A stretch of 11,688 bases of DNA from NCBI GenBank assembly GCA_009699765.1, contig WLNN01000028.1, positions 1-11,688 of the forward strand. The letters run 5' to 3'. This document shows, in pieces, positions 1-7,241 of this stretch (positions are counted from its first letter, which is position 1; each line of letters begins with the position of its first letter). The stretch comes from Actinomycetota bacterium. Its GTDB lineage: Bacteria; Actinomycetota; Actinomycetes; Nanopelagicales; Nanopelagicaceae. The position numbers and the translations under genes are program-made. The notes under the pieces are model-generated. The model was not told the DNA's origin and made no database searches. It saw only the letters and a program-made list of their open reading frames with translations.

Positions 1-1624
1 CATCCGCCAAAGTACCTAGGGCTGCAGCAGTGGCTGCTTCCCAACCGTTATCAATTTGAATAAGCGATGCAATGCTTCCGAGCAGATTTACACCACGAGA
101 GTCTCGAACAAGGGCAGCAGCGCCATCACGAGATTGCGAAGTAAGTCGCATCGCTTCGAGTTTAGATTCAACTGCATTTCGCTCGCGGTCAGCTGCGCGC
201 TCAGCATCAACTAGATCTGCATGCTTCTTCTTTGAATTTTCAAGCGCACCTTTTGCGGTTTCGAATTGAGAATCTAATCCGAGCTCACCCGCATCCGCAC
301 CGGCAATTTCCATCTCGAACTGACTATAGGCAGCTTTCGCATTATCAACTCGAGATTGTGCTTCTGTTCGAGCATTGCTCAGTCGATTGATTTCTTCAGC
401 ATTGGCTTCAAGTCGTGCTTCTAAAGACTTTATATGACCTTCTTGACGAGCAGTTCCCTCGCGCTGGTCTGCAATTGCGCGTAGCGCTGCATCAATTCGA
501 TCTTCTTCAGCTTTAAGCGCTGCCTCTAGCTCTGAGAGTCTAATAGTTGCTGAATCAAGGGCTGCTTGTGCATCGATAGTCTCTTGTCGCAGACGTGTTT
601 CTTCAACAAGCAAAGTTGCCGCTTCAGCTTCTAGCGCTTCTGGGTCACGTCCGGCAGAGCGCGCCTCCTCAGCTTCTTCAGCTAAGAAACGTGAGCGCTC
701 TTGCGCAAGAGACTGCGTGCTGCGGAATTTCTCGCGCAATCCAGTGAGGTTATAGAAATTTTCTTGAGCTGCCACAAGAAGTGGCGACTCGAATGCAGCT
801 TGTGCATCAAGTTCTTCTTCGCGCTTGCGCGCCTTATCTAGCTCTGCTTCAACCGATGCACGACGTTCGCGTAGGGCGTTCTCATCTGCGACTTCTGCAT
901 CAAGTGTCTTTGAAAAGGCGATGTAATCGTCAGCCAAAATACGCAATCGTGCATCACGAAGATCCGCCTGAATCGTCGCAGCTTTCTTTGCAACCTCTGC
1001 TTGCTTACCTAGAGGGCGAAGTTGGCGGCGAAGTTCAACAGTCAGGTCGTTAATTCGCGCGAGATTGGCCTGCATTGAATCGAGTTTGCGCAGCGCCTTC
1101 TCTTTGCGCTTGCGATGCTTGAGCACCCCAGCCGCTTCTTCAATGTATGCGCGGCGCTCCTCCGGTGTTGCCATCAAGATTGCTTCAAGCTGACCTTGTC
1201 CAACAATTACGTGCATCTCTCGGCCGATTCCTGAATCAGAGAGCAACTCTTGAATATCTAGAAGTCGTGATGCCTCACCATTGATCTGATATTCGCTCTG
1301 ACCATTTCGGAATAAAATACGCGAGATTGTTACTTCAGAATAATCTATGTTGAGCGCACCGTCTGTGTTATCGATTGTTACTGCAACTTCTGCGCGACCT
1401 AAAGGCGCGCGACCAGATGTTCCAGCGAAAATTACATCTTCCATTTTTCCGCCGCGAAGAGATTTTGCGCCCTGCTCGCCCATAACCCAAGTAAGTGCAT
1501 CAACAACGTTTGATTTACCCGAGCCATTTGGACCGACGACGCAGGTAATACCTGGCTCTAAGCGCAGGGTCGTCGCAGAGGCAAAGGATTTAAATCCTTT
1601 AAGGGTAAGACTCTTCAAATACAC
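1..1624 (-). CDS. smc: Chromosome segregation protein SMC, 5' part (3' end beyond window)
   Basis: This is the N-terminal part of the SMC ATPase, which forms the ring-shaped condensin that organises and segregates the chromosome with ScpA and ScpB. The first 541 codons are in the window without a stop. The protein begins MYLKSLTLKGFKSFA. The Walker A loop GPNGSGKS is at residues 31-38 and the Q-loop region GQGQ at about 142-145. A long charged coiled coil runs from about residue 170 to 500. The hinge opens at about residue 511 (GVNLLGSIASL) and is cut by the window edge. The start is GTG: an in-frame TAG lies four codons upstream, and AAGGTAGG sits 8 bases before the GTG. The gene lies 83 bases after rnc. 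In many actinobacteria mutM lies between rnc and smc; here it does not. The family assignment is very safe. Confidence 0.96.
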   Translation of the reverse strand, partial: MYLKSLTLKGFKSFASATTLRLEPGITCVVGPNGSGKSNVVDALTWVMGEQGAKSLRGGKMEDVIFAGTSGRAPLGRAEVAVTIDNTDGALNIDYSEVTISRILFRNGQSEYQINGEASRLLDIQELLSDSGIGREMHVIVGQGQLEAILMATPEERRAYIEEAAGVLKHRKRKEKALRKLDSMQANLARINDLTVELRRQLRPLGKQAEVAKKAATIQADLRDARLRILADDYIAFSKTLDAEVADENALRERRASVEAELDKARKREEELDAQAAFESPLLVAAQENFYNLTGLREKFRSTQSLAQERSRFLAEEAEEARSAGRDPEALEAEAATLLVEETRLRQETIDAQAALDSATIRLSELEAALKAEEDRIDAALRAIADQREGTARQEGHIKSLEARLEANAEEINRLSNARTEAQSRVDNAKAAYSQFEMEIAGADAGELGLDSQFETAKGALENSKKKHADLVDAERAADRERNAVESKLEAMRLTSQSRDGAAALVRDSRGVNLLGSIASLIQIDNGWEAATAAALGTLAD

Positions 1625-1654
1625 GGCGATAACCTACCTTGCATGAAGGTTTCC

Positions 1655-1689
1655 ATATCATCGCGACTCGGCTAAACCTCAACTTGAGG
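1655..1689 (-). promoter_or_regulatory. Possible smc promoter overlapping a short palindrome
   Basis: In the gap between rnc and smc, the minus strand reads TTGAGG (positions 1682-1677), a 16-base spacer, then TGATAT (1660-1655). This resembles -35 and -10 hexamers and lies about 30 bases before the smc GTG. The -35 overlaps the perfect inverted repeat CCTCAA-C-TTGAGG (1677-1689), which could be an operator or a small hairpin. The palindrome has no T-tract, so it is a poor terminator. Based on pattern only. Confidence 0.3.
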
Positions 1690-1707
1690 GTTCTGAGAGT
1701 TATTTAT

Positions 1708-2403
1708 TTACGCAGGATTTGCAGCGGTAAGAATTTCAAAAGCGCTACGTGCTGCTGATTGTTCTGCTTCTCGCTTGCTCTTTCCAAAACCAGTTGCAAC
1801 CGGTTCTCCACCAACAACTGCAGTCGCTTCAAAACTTTTGTCGTGATCAGGTCCGCTTTCGGTTACTTGATATTCAAGTGTTGCTTTTCCAAGAGATGAA
1901 ACTAATTCTTGTAGCGCTGTTTTTCCGTCAAGTCCTGCACCCATCGCCATTGCATAATTCAGCGTTGGCGCAATCAAACGTAATAGGCACTCTGATGTCT
2001 TCTCAAAGCCGGCGGAGATATAGAGAGCACCAATAATTGCTTCAAATGCATCTGCGAGTAAAGAATTCTTATCGCGGCCATTTGTTACCTCTTCACCCTT
2101 ACCCAAGCGAATGTACTGTCCTAGTGAGAGCGTGCGTGCAACATCGGCTAGAGCGCGCATATTGACGATTCCTGAGCGCAATGGCGAGAGACGACTCTCA
2201 TCGAGATCCGGGTATTTGCGAAAAAGCTCTTCGGTGACAATCAAACCGAGAACAGAATCACCTAGAAATTCCAAGCGCTCATTGGTCGCGGTAAGTCCCG
2301 CTTCATAAGCATAAGAACGGTGGGTAAAAGCTAACTCAAGTAGTTCAGAATCAATCTCGACTCCGAGCTGCTCGAGTAGTTCAGAGTACGAATTAGACGT
2401 CAA
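1708..2403 (-). CDS. rnc: Ribonuclease III
   Basis: This is the endonuclease that cuts double-stranded RNA and processes rRNA precursors and structured mRNAs. Counting from the chosen TTG start, the protein has 231 residues, typical for the family. The catalytic domain carries the signature NERLEFLGD at residues 41-49, where E45 and D49 are metal ligands. A second acidic pair, D118 and E121, lies in DAFEAIIGALY. A C-terminal double-stranded RNA-binding domain spans about residues 155-228 and ends in the usual KREAEQSAARSAF helix. The start is uncertain. The TTG at 2403 (MTSNSYSELL) gives a normal N-terminus and overlaps rpmF by 11 bases. An earlier in-frame GTG at 2430 or TTG at 2445 would only add residues that overlap rpmF. 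No clear Shine-Dalgarno decides it, and coupling to rpmF translation is likely. Confidence 0.93.
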   Translation of the reverse strand: MTSNSYSELLEQLGVEIDSELLELAFTHRSYAYEAGLTATNERLEFLGDSVLGLIVTEELFRKYPDLDESRLSPLRSGIVNMRALADVARTLSLGQYIRLGKGEEVTNGRDKNSLLADAFEAIIGALYISAGFEKTSECLLRLIAPTLNYAMAMGAGLDGKTALQELVSSLGKATLEYQVTESGPDHDKSFEATAVVGGEPVATGFGKSKREAEQSAARSAFEILTAANPA

Positions 2404-2566
2404 GAACCTGACGGCGGTTGTATGTGCCACATGTTGGGCAAGCAACGTGGTTTAGTTTTGGCTGCTGACACTGTGGGCAATTTGAAAGTGACGCCGCAGT
2501 TGTCTTCCACATAGAACGACGTGAACGTGTCTTTGAACGAGACATCTTTCGCTTTGGTACTGGCAC
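2393..2566 (-). CDS. rpmF: 50S ribosomal protein L32, zinc-ribbon type
   Basis: A 57-residue structural protein of the large ribosomal subunit. It starts MPVPKRKMSRSKTRSRRSMW, the highly conserved basic N-terminus of L32. Four cysteines follow as CPQC (30-33) and CPTC (43-46), the zinc-binding (C+) form, and the protein ends NRRQVLDV. The start codon is GTG at 2566, preceded by AAAGGA with an 8-base spacing, a good ribosome-binding site. Its position between the DUF177 gene (66 bases upstream) and rnc (11-base overlap) is the classic yceD-rpmF linkage found across bacteria. Longer reading frames in the other phases of this stretch are shadows. The assignment is very safe despite the small size. 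Confidence 0.96.
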   Translation of the reverse strand: MPVPKRKMSRSKTRSRRSMWKTTAASLSNCPQCQQPKLNHVACPTCGTYNRRQVLDV

Positions 2567-2632
2567 GGTAACCGTCCTTTAACTCGACTGCTGCGCCCCT
2601 TAGGGACCCAGCGGATATGGCGTAAGTATCGC

Positions 2633-3280
2633 CTAATTTGCCTCTGAACCCAAATCGGGGCCATTTTCTAACTTCAGGCCAGACTCTAACTTCAGACCAG
2701 ACTCTAACTTCAGACCAGTGAGCCCTGCCCAACGGGCATCGACCACATCATGGCCATGATCTTCAGGCAAGCTCTCCCACTTCTCCCCGCAATCCGGGCA
2801 GAGGCCAAGGCAATCCTCGTCACAGAGTGGATTGACTGGCAAACTCAAAATTATTGCATCAAGAATCGGAAGTTCGAGATTTACTTGTTCGCCAAGTACG
2901 AAAAGGACTTCTTCCTCGTCGAGATCAACATCTTCTTCCTCTTTCTTGCGTGACTTTTTACCTTTGTCGTCGGTGGGTTCGTATCTATAAAGCTCCTGAA
3001 TTTTTCTATCAATAACCAATTCGACGGGATCAAGACAACGAATACATTCACCAACTGCAACAGCGTAAATATCTGCTGTGACAAGAATTCCTTCAGTCAC
3101 TGATTCGCAGCGAATATCCAACTCAATAACATCATTTTCTGGAACCCCAATGAGTGGAACTCCAACGCGAAATGGTGCGATTACATCTAGCTCGTATTCC
3201 TTCATTTCACCGGCACGTCGAGGAACTTCGTGTGTGTTGAGAAGAAATGCGCCTTGATTGGCAGGTTTTTTAGAAGCCAT
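2633..3280 (-). CDS. YceD/DUF177 family protein with repeated C-terminal tail
   Basis: A DUF177 (YceD-like) protein, 215 residues from the ATG. Its exact role is not firmly established; the family is linked to 23S rRNA accumulation and is nearly always encoded beside rpmF, as here. Counting from a GTG three bases upstream (residue 1), cysteines occur as C80-x2-C83 and C154, C158, C162, C165, which suggests a metal site. A highly charged stretch (about 104-125, rich in K, then E/D) interrupts the domain. The family's usual end, DARWAGL, is followed by three copies of the hexapeptide GLKLES/N and a short tail, encoded by an 18-base tandem repeat. The preceding gene's stop and the GTG share one base (TAGTG), with ATG next, so translational coupling is likely. 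Either GTG 3283 or ATG 3280 could be used. Confidence 0.88.
   Translation of the reverse strand: MASKKPANQGAFLLNTHEVPRRAGEMKEYELDVIAPFRVGVPLIGVPENDVIELDIRCESVTEGILVTADIYAVAVGECIRCLDPVELVIDRKIQELYRYEPTDDKGKKSRKKEEEDVDLDEEEVLFVLGEQVNLELPILDAIILSLPVNPLCDEDCLGLCPDCGEKWESLPEDHGHDVVDARWAGLTGLKLESGLKLESGLKLENGPDLGSEAN
2666..2719. repeat. 18-base tandem repeat, three copies, at the 3' end of the yceD gene
   Basis: Three consecutive 18-base units (2666-2683, 2684-2701, 2702-2719) share the core CTAACTTCAG. The second and third differ at one base, and the first at two from the second. The period is a multiple of three, so the repeat lengthens the protein in frame by hexapeptides of the form GLKLES without breaking it. 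The near-identity suggests a recent slippage duplication. Confidence 0.92.
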
Positions 3281-3282
3281 CA

Positions 3283-3771
3283 CTAGTTATCGGTGTTGAG
3301 CTGCGAAAGTACATCTTTATCATCAGCGCCTTCTAGGCGCTCACGACCGCGAGCAACTGCATCAAGAGTTTTATTAAGGATAACTTCTAGGGTTGCAAGG
3401 CGTCCATCAATATAGGCCTCAACTTCTTCGCGTTCTTGCGCCGCGATATCGCGGGCATCATCCAAAATACGTTGAGCCTCATCGCGAGCCGATTGAACAA
3501 TTGCAGTCTGCTCGACCATACGGGCAACATCTTCGCGCGCTGTTGCAATCATTGTCTCAGCGCTAACGCGGCCTTCTTCAATAATCCGATCACGATCAAC
3601 AATTATCTGTTCTGCATGATGCAAATCGCTCGGCAAAAACTCACGGGCTCCTTCGAGGATCTCAAGAATCTCACCACGATGCACTACACATGATGCTGAG
3701 AGAGGAACACTACGCGCCTCTTCGATCATCGTGATAGCTGAGCTTAACTTTTCAATTGAATCCATAGACAT
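3283..3771 (-). CDS. SepIVA/DivIVA-like coiled-coil septal protein
   Basis: A 162-residue, mostly helical and highly charged protein. Residues from about 40 to 150 are rich in E, R, A, D, I and V in heptad-like order (for example AEQIIVDRDRIIEEGR and ARDEAQRILDDARD), typical of DivIVA or ATP-synthase-b-like coiled coils. I see no signal peptide or membrane segment. In Mycobacterium the gene next to the DUF177-rnc pair is sepIVA (Rv2927c), a DivIVA-domain septation factor, so position and composition together suggest an orthologue. This copy is clearly shorter than the mycobacterial protein, which is about 245 residues. It begins 15 bases after the coaD stop, with AGAGGA about 10 bases before the ATG, and its stop overlaps the next gene. 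The septal role is inferred from synteny, not shown by a motif. Confidence 0.75.
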   Translation of the reverse strand: MSMDSIEKLSSAITMIEEARSVPLSASCVVHRGEILEILEGAREFLPSDLHHAEQIIVDRDRIIEEGRVSAETMIATAREDVARMVEQTAIVQSARDEAQRILDDARDIAAQEREEVEAYIDGRLATLEVILNKTLDAVARGRERLEGADDKDVLSQLNTDN

Positions 3772-3786
3772 AACGGGACCGTCCTC

Positions 3787-4275
3787 TTACTTCTCTTCTT
3801 GGGATGCAGCCCGAGCTTTCAGCGCTGCATTGACATTAGCTGGAACCATTGTTGAAACATCTCCCCCGTGGTGGGCTAGTTCTTTGACAATTGATGAAGA
3901 TAAGAAAGAGTGGGCAGGAGACGTCGCCATAAACATTGTTTCAACCCCAGAAGCCTGTGTATGTACCTGAGCCATTTGAAGTTCATAATCAAAGTCAGTT
4001 ACGGCGCGCAAGCCTTTAACTATCACATCAACATTTTTAGCTTTGCAATAATCAACTAGAAGACCTGCGCCTGAATCGACTTTAACATTTTTGTACTGAG
4101 CAACGTTGGCTGCAATAAGGTCAAGGCGCTCTTGGACTGAGAAGAGTCCCTCTTTTTTGCGATTGACGAATACAGCAACAATTACTTCATCGAATTGCTT
4201 ACTCGCGCGCTCGATAATATCCAGGTGCCCAAAGGTGATGGGGTCAAAGGATCCAGGGCATACGGCGCGCTTCAT
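3787..4275 (-). CDS. coaD: Phosphopantetheine adenylyltransferase
   Basis: Catalyses the penultimate step of coenzyme A synthesis: 4'-phosphopantetheine plus ATP gives dephospho-CoA and pyrophosphate. At 162 residues it has the usual length. It opens MKRAVCPGSFDPITFGH, with the nucleotidyltransferase motif T-F-G-H at residues 14-17. Further conserved segments are VKGLRAVTDFDYE (K87, R90) and the C-terminal LSSSIVKEL (125-133), which contacts ATP. The gene follows rsmD by 29 bases, the common rsmD-coaD pairing. No Shine-Dalgarno precedes the ATG. Instead an extended -10-like element stands 7 bases upstream, so it may also be transcribed from its own promoter as a leaderless message. Confidence 0.97.
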   Translation of the reverse strand: MKRAVCPGSFDPITFGHLDIIERASKQFDEVIVAVFVNRKKEGLFSVQERLDLIAANVAQYKNVKVDSGAGLLVDYCKAKNVDVIVKGLRAVTDFDYELQMAQVHTQASGVETMFMATSPAHSFLSSSIVKELAHHGGDVSTMVPANVNAALKARAASQEEK

Positions 4276-4282
4276 ATGGGCA

Positions 4283-4302
4283 ACGCTAGCAAGAGGCGCC
4301 TC
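4283..4302 (-). promoter_or_regulatory. Possible internal coaD promoter with adjoining palindrome
   Basis: On the minus strand TGC-TAGCGT (extended -10 form TGn-TAnnnT; hexamer 4288-4283) ends 7 bases before the coaD ATG, so transcription would start at or next to the start codon. Directly upstream lies the perfect 10-base palindrome GAGGCGCCTC (4293-4302), between the rsmD stop and the -10 hexamer. It could be an operator. No convincing -35 is visible. Inference from pattern. Confidence 0.35.
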
Positions 4303-4304
4303 AG

Positions 4305-4892
4305 TTATCCATTCTCAGGCGTATCTTCAGTCGGAATCCCATAGAAAATCGTCGCTTGACCGTAGTTCTTCACACGGATTTCTTCGTAACCGTACGGCCA
4401 GGAAATCTCTTTCGTCCGAGAATTTCGTTCGACTGCTATCACGGCATCCGGATGCAAGAAGCCGTTCTCTTTCAATTGCACGAGCGATTCAACTACATCA
4501 ATATCATCAACATCATAAGGTGGATCGATATAAATAAAATGATATTGATGTTGTGCTCGATCGCCTAGAAATTTATGTGTTCCCATTGTGTATAGATGAA
4601 AAGTGCCAGCAAATTGCGCACTTTTAATACTTTCAAAATTCGCCAATATCGCTTTAGCCGCCGCTTCATCCTTTTCAACTGCATGAACTATCGCTGCCCC
4701 GCGCGAAAGTGCTTCTAGCGCAATTGCTCCCGTGCCCGCATAGAGATCGAGAACTCGCAGTCCATCAAAGTTTCCAAACTCTGACATGAGAGTTGAAAAG
4801 AGCGCTTCACGTGCGCGATCAGAGGTTGGACGGGTTGCAGATGCAACAGCCGAGATTGGACGGCCCTTTGCAACTCCAGCGATGATGCGCAT
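4305..4892 (-). CDS. rsmD: 16S rRNA (guanine(966)-N(2))-methyltransferase RsmD
   Basis: Uses S-adenosylmethionine to methylate N2 of G966 in 16S rRNA during 30S assembly. The protein has 195 residues. It starts MRIIAGVAKGRPI and carries RPTSDRAREALF (21-32), the family's typical N-terminal motif. The SAM-binding motif I is VLDLYAGTGA (47-56), E73 follows in the next strand (HAVEKDE), and the catalytic DPPY is at 123-126. Start choice is firm: CAGGAG (4903-4898) lies 5 bases before the ATG. It sits 29 bases behind recG and 29 bases ahead of coaD, in the common recG-rsmD-coaD order. Confidence 0.97.
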   Translation of the reverse strand: MRIIAGVAKGRPISAVASATRPTSDRAREALFSTLMSEFGNFDGLRVLDLYAGTGAIALEALSRGAAIVHAVEKDEAAAKAILANFESIKSAQFAGTFHLYTMGTHKFLGDRAQHQYHFIYIDPPYDVDDIDVVESLVQLKENGFLHPDAVIAVERNSRTKEISWPYGYEEIRVKNYGQATIFYGIPTEDTPENG

Positions 4893-4906
4893 TTACACTC
4901 CTGAAT

Positions 4907-4935
4907 TAACTCTTGTCTAATCTAACTCTTGTCTA
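4907..4935. repeat. 13-base direct repeat spanning the recG stop codon
   Basis: TAACTCTTGTCTA occurs at 4907-4919 and again at 4923-4935, a 16-base period. The second copy contains the last codons and part of the stop of recG; the first lies in the gap before rsmD. It looks like a small duplication at the gene end that left the rsmD ribosome-binding site intact. Confidence 0.85.
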
Positions 4936-7084
4936 TGAATTCCGTTGCCGTATCTAATTCTAACTTCTTTAGCGCCGCTTCCAACAATGAATGGGCGGAG
5001 ATGCCATTTTCGATAATGAGCTGCGCCTCGGTGCGTGCGACCTCAATGAGCGCTTCATCCCTCAGTACTCGCAAGAGTCTTAAGTGCGAGCGAGATCCAG
5101 ATTGCGATGTGCCAAGAACGTCACCCTCTCGGCGTTGCTCTAAATCGATACGTGAAAGCTCAAATCCGTCAGTGGTCGAAGCGACTGCCTCTAATCGCAG
5201 ACGAGATGGTGATTCAGCAAGTGATTTTGTTACTAACAAACAGAGTCCCGGAGAAGTGCCTCGACCTACACGCCCGCGCAACTGGTGCAGTTGCGATACG
5301 CCGAATCGATCAGCATCCATAATGACCATTAATGTAGCGTTTGCGACATCAACACCAACTTCAATAACTGTTGTAGAGATAAGAACATCAATTTCACCTG
5401 CCGCAAAGGCCTTCATCGTCTCGTCTTTGACCTCAGAACTCTGCCTTCCGTGAAGTGGGGCAATTCGAAGTCCGTTAAGGGCGCCAGCTTGAAGTTCTGG
5501 GCCTAATTCTTCGACCGCGGTAAGTGAAGTGTTCTCTCCTGTGAGAAATTCAAAGTCAGCATCCTCGGAAATATCTGCACTTATTCGTGGCGCCACGATA
5601 TAGACCTGATGTCCTTGAGAGACTTCTTCTCGCACACGCTCCCAAGTACGTTCTAGAAAATGTGGCTTCTCTTCAACTGGAACTAAATGTGTTGTGATGC
5701 TCTGGCGACCTAATGGAAGTTCCTTCAAAGTCGAAACATCGAGGTCTCCGAATACCGTCATAGCAACTGTACGAGGTATCGGGGTTGCCGTCATAACTAA
5801 CAAGTGTGGAGTGATTGAAGCTTTTGATTTCAACGCATCACGTTGTTCAACGCCAAATCTGTGTTGCTCATCAACAATGACAAGAGCGAGCTCCTTGAAC
5901 TCCACACTCTCTCCCAAAAGAGCATGCGTTCCAACAACTAGCCCGGCGCTGCCGCTTTTGATGGCTGCAAGTGCCTCTTTACGAGTTGCTGCATTTTGAG
6001 AACCTGTAAGCAATGTGACGCTCGTTGAAATCTCAGCACTGCCTAACTTTCCTCCATCGCCGAGTTCACCCAATAACTTTGCAAAAGTCCGTTGGTGTTG
6101 TGCTGCAAGAACTTCAGTAGGAGCCAAGAGAGCGACTTGTCCGCCATTATCAATCACTGTTAGTGCGGCTCGAAGTGCAATAACAGTTTTACCTGAACCC
6201 ACCTCGCCTTGAAGGAGTCGATGCATAGGATGGTTAGCCGCTAAATCTGCTGCAATTTCAGCTGCAACTGCCACTTGCCCGGCAGTTAATTGGAAAGGTA
6301 GATCTTTATCGAAAGAATCAAGTAAGCTACCTGGTTTGTGGGGGCGCGCAATAGCGCTTAATTTACGAAGTACTTCTTTACGCTTAAGCAAAAGCAACTG
6401 CAAAAGCAAAGCTTCATCAAAGGTCAATCTCTCTCGCGCAATTTCTGTAGCATCCAAATCATTTGGTTGATGTATTTGGACAAGAGCCTGGCGGATACTT
6501 GGGTAGTTGTTCTTTTCTAAAAGATAAAGAGGAATCGGATCTTCAACATCATCGAGAGAAGTTAGCGCCAGCGTAATAGATTGAGCAATTTTCCATGATG
6601 GCAATTTCGCACTTGATGGATAGAGAGGAATGTATTGATTTGCAAAACCTGCAACCGCGCTATCAACGTCGTTGCCATCCGGAATCATTTCATAATCAGG
6701 GTGCGCCAACTGTTTCTTTCCGTTAAACATGCCCACTTTGCCAGCAAAGAGTCCTTGGCTTCCAACTTTCAAATCTTTCTCACGCCATGCTTGATTGAAA
6801 AAAGTGAGTGAGAGTTTCTCAGTTCCATCAGTGACAACAGCCTCAAGCATCGTTCCTTTACGTGCTTGAAATCTTCGTGCTGAAACGCTGTGAACCTTTG
6901 CAAGGATTGTTGCCTCATCACCTTCTTTGAGCTCTTTGATGTCTGAGAGCTCACCGCGAACTAGGTAGCGACGCGGAAAGTGGTGAAGTAGATCGCCAAC
7001 GGTTGTATAGCCAAAGAGCGAGTGAAAGACTTTTGCGGTTTTATCGCCAACGACTCCACTGAGTTTGGAGTCAAAGGTGGCCAT
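4922..7084 (-). CDS. recG: ATP-dependent DNA helicase RecG
   Basis: A superfamily 2 helicase that reverses stalled replication forks and moves branched DNA junctions. The 720-residue length is in the family's range. The N-terminal wedge (OB-fold) region spans about residues 40-180. The helicase core has Walker A GEVGSGKT at 293-300, the DEQH box at 405-408 within IVDEQHRFGV, and MTATPIPRT at 431-439. The second RecA-like lobe has STTVIEVGVDV, then HQLRGRVGRG (motif VI). All catalytic motifs are intact. The family more often has GDVGSGKT; the D-to-E change is conservative. The ATG at 7084 gives MATFDSKLSGVVG, a normal N-terminus. It diverges from rpmB across 157 bases. Many actinobacteria carry a DAK-domain gene between rpmB and recG; it is missing here. 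Confidence 0.97.
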   Translation of the reverse strand: MATFDSKLSGVVGDKTAKVFHSLFGYTTVGDLLHHFPRRYLVRGELSDIKELKEGDEATILAKVHSVSARRFQARKGTMLEAVVTDGTEKLSLTFFNQAWREKDLKVGSQGLFAGKVGMFNGKKQLAHPDYEMIPDGNDVDSAVAGFANQYIPLYPSSAKLPSWKIAQSITLALTSLDDVEDPIPLYLLEKNNYPSIRQALVQIHQPNDLDATEIARERLTFDEALLLQLLLLKRKEVLRKLSAIARPHKPGSLLDSFDKDLPFQLTAGQVAVAAEIAADLAANHPMHRLLQGEVGSGKTVIALRAALTVIDNGGQVALLAPTEVLAAQHQRTFAKLLGELGDGGKLGSAEISTSVTLLTGSQNAATRKEALAAIKSGSAGLVVGTHALLGESVEFKELALVIVDEQHRFGVEQRDALKSKASITPHLLVMTATPIPRTVAMTVFGDLDVSTLKELPLGRQSITTHLVPVEEKPHFLERTWERVREEVSQGHQVYIVAPRISADISEDADFEFLTGENTSLTAVEELGPELQAGALNGLRIAPLHGRQSSEVKDETMKAFAAGEIDVLISTTVIEVGVDVANATLMVIMDADRFGVSQLHQLRGRVGRGTSPGLCLLVTKSLAESPSRLRLEAVASTTDGFELSRIDLEQRREGDVLGTSQSGSRSHLRLLRVLRDEALIEVARTEAQLIIENGISAHSLLEAALKKLELDTATEFIDKS

Positions 7085-7241
7085 GGGGCTATTCTCTCGC
7101 TCGCCCCCTCAATTTCGCGCACAAATACGCGGGGGTAGTTGGCAAACTTTGCGGATTGGCTCAATTCGCCCCTCTCTTGATACCCTAGGCGCCTGCTGAA
7201 CGCGAATGTCGGTTAGCTTTATTTATTCAAGGAGTTCCGCA
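7085..7241. promoter_or_regulatory. Divergent recG / rpmB intergenic region
   Basis: This 157-base gap must hold the promoters of both recG (minus) and rpmB (plus). The rpmB signals are recognisable. On the recG side I find no good Shine-Dalgarno; the nearest -10-like hexamer is GAGAAT, six bases before the ATG, which is weak. CTCAATT occurs twice, in CTCAATTTCGC and CTCAATTCGC, and GCAAA-C-TTTGC (about 7142-7152) is a small inverted repeat of unknown meaning. Confidence 0.6.
7156..7186 (+). promoter_or_regulatory. Probable rpmB promoter (extended -10)
   Basis: TTGGCT (7156-7161) and TACCCT (7181-7186) are separated by 19 bases. The -10 is preceded by TGA, giving an extended -10 of the form TGn-TAnnnT. 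Transcription would start near 7193, leaving a leader of about 50 bases before rpmB. The long spacer and imperfect -35 keep this tentative. Confidence 0.45.

Noticed and set aside
2400..2732. Longer open frames on the minus strand overlapping rpmF (also 2452-2664)
   Set aside because: They have no family resemblance and overlap L32, yceD and rnc in the wrong phase. The conserved L32 sequence and ribosome-binding site show which frame is real.
7206..7241. An N-terminal extension of L28 from the ATG at 7206
   Set aside because: The added residues are not L28-like and precede a strong AAGGAG site positioned for the ATG at 7242.
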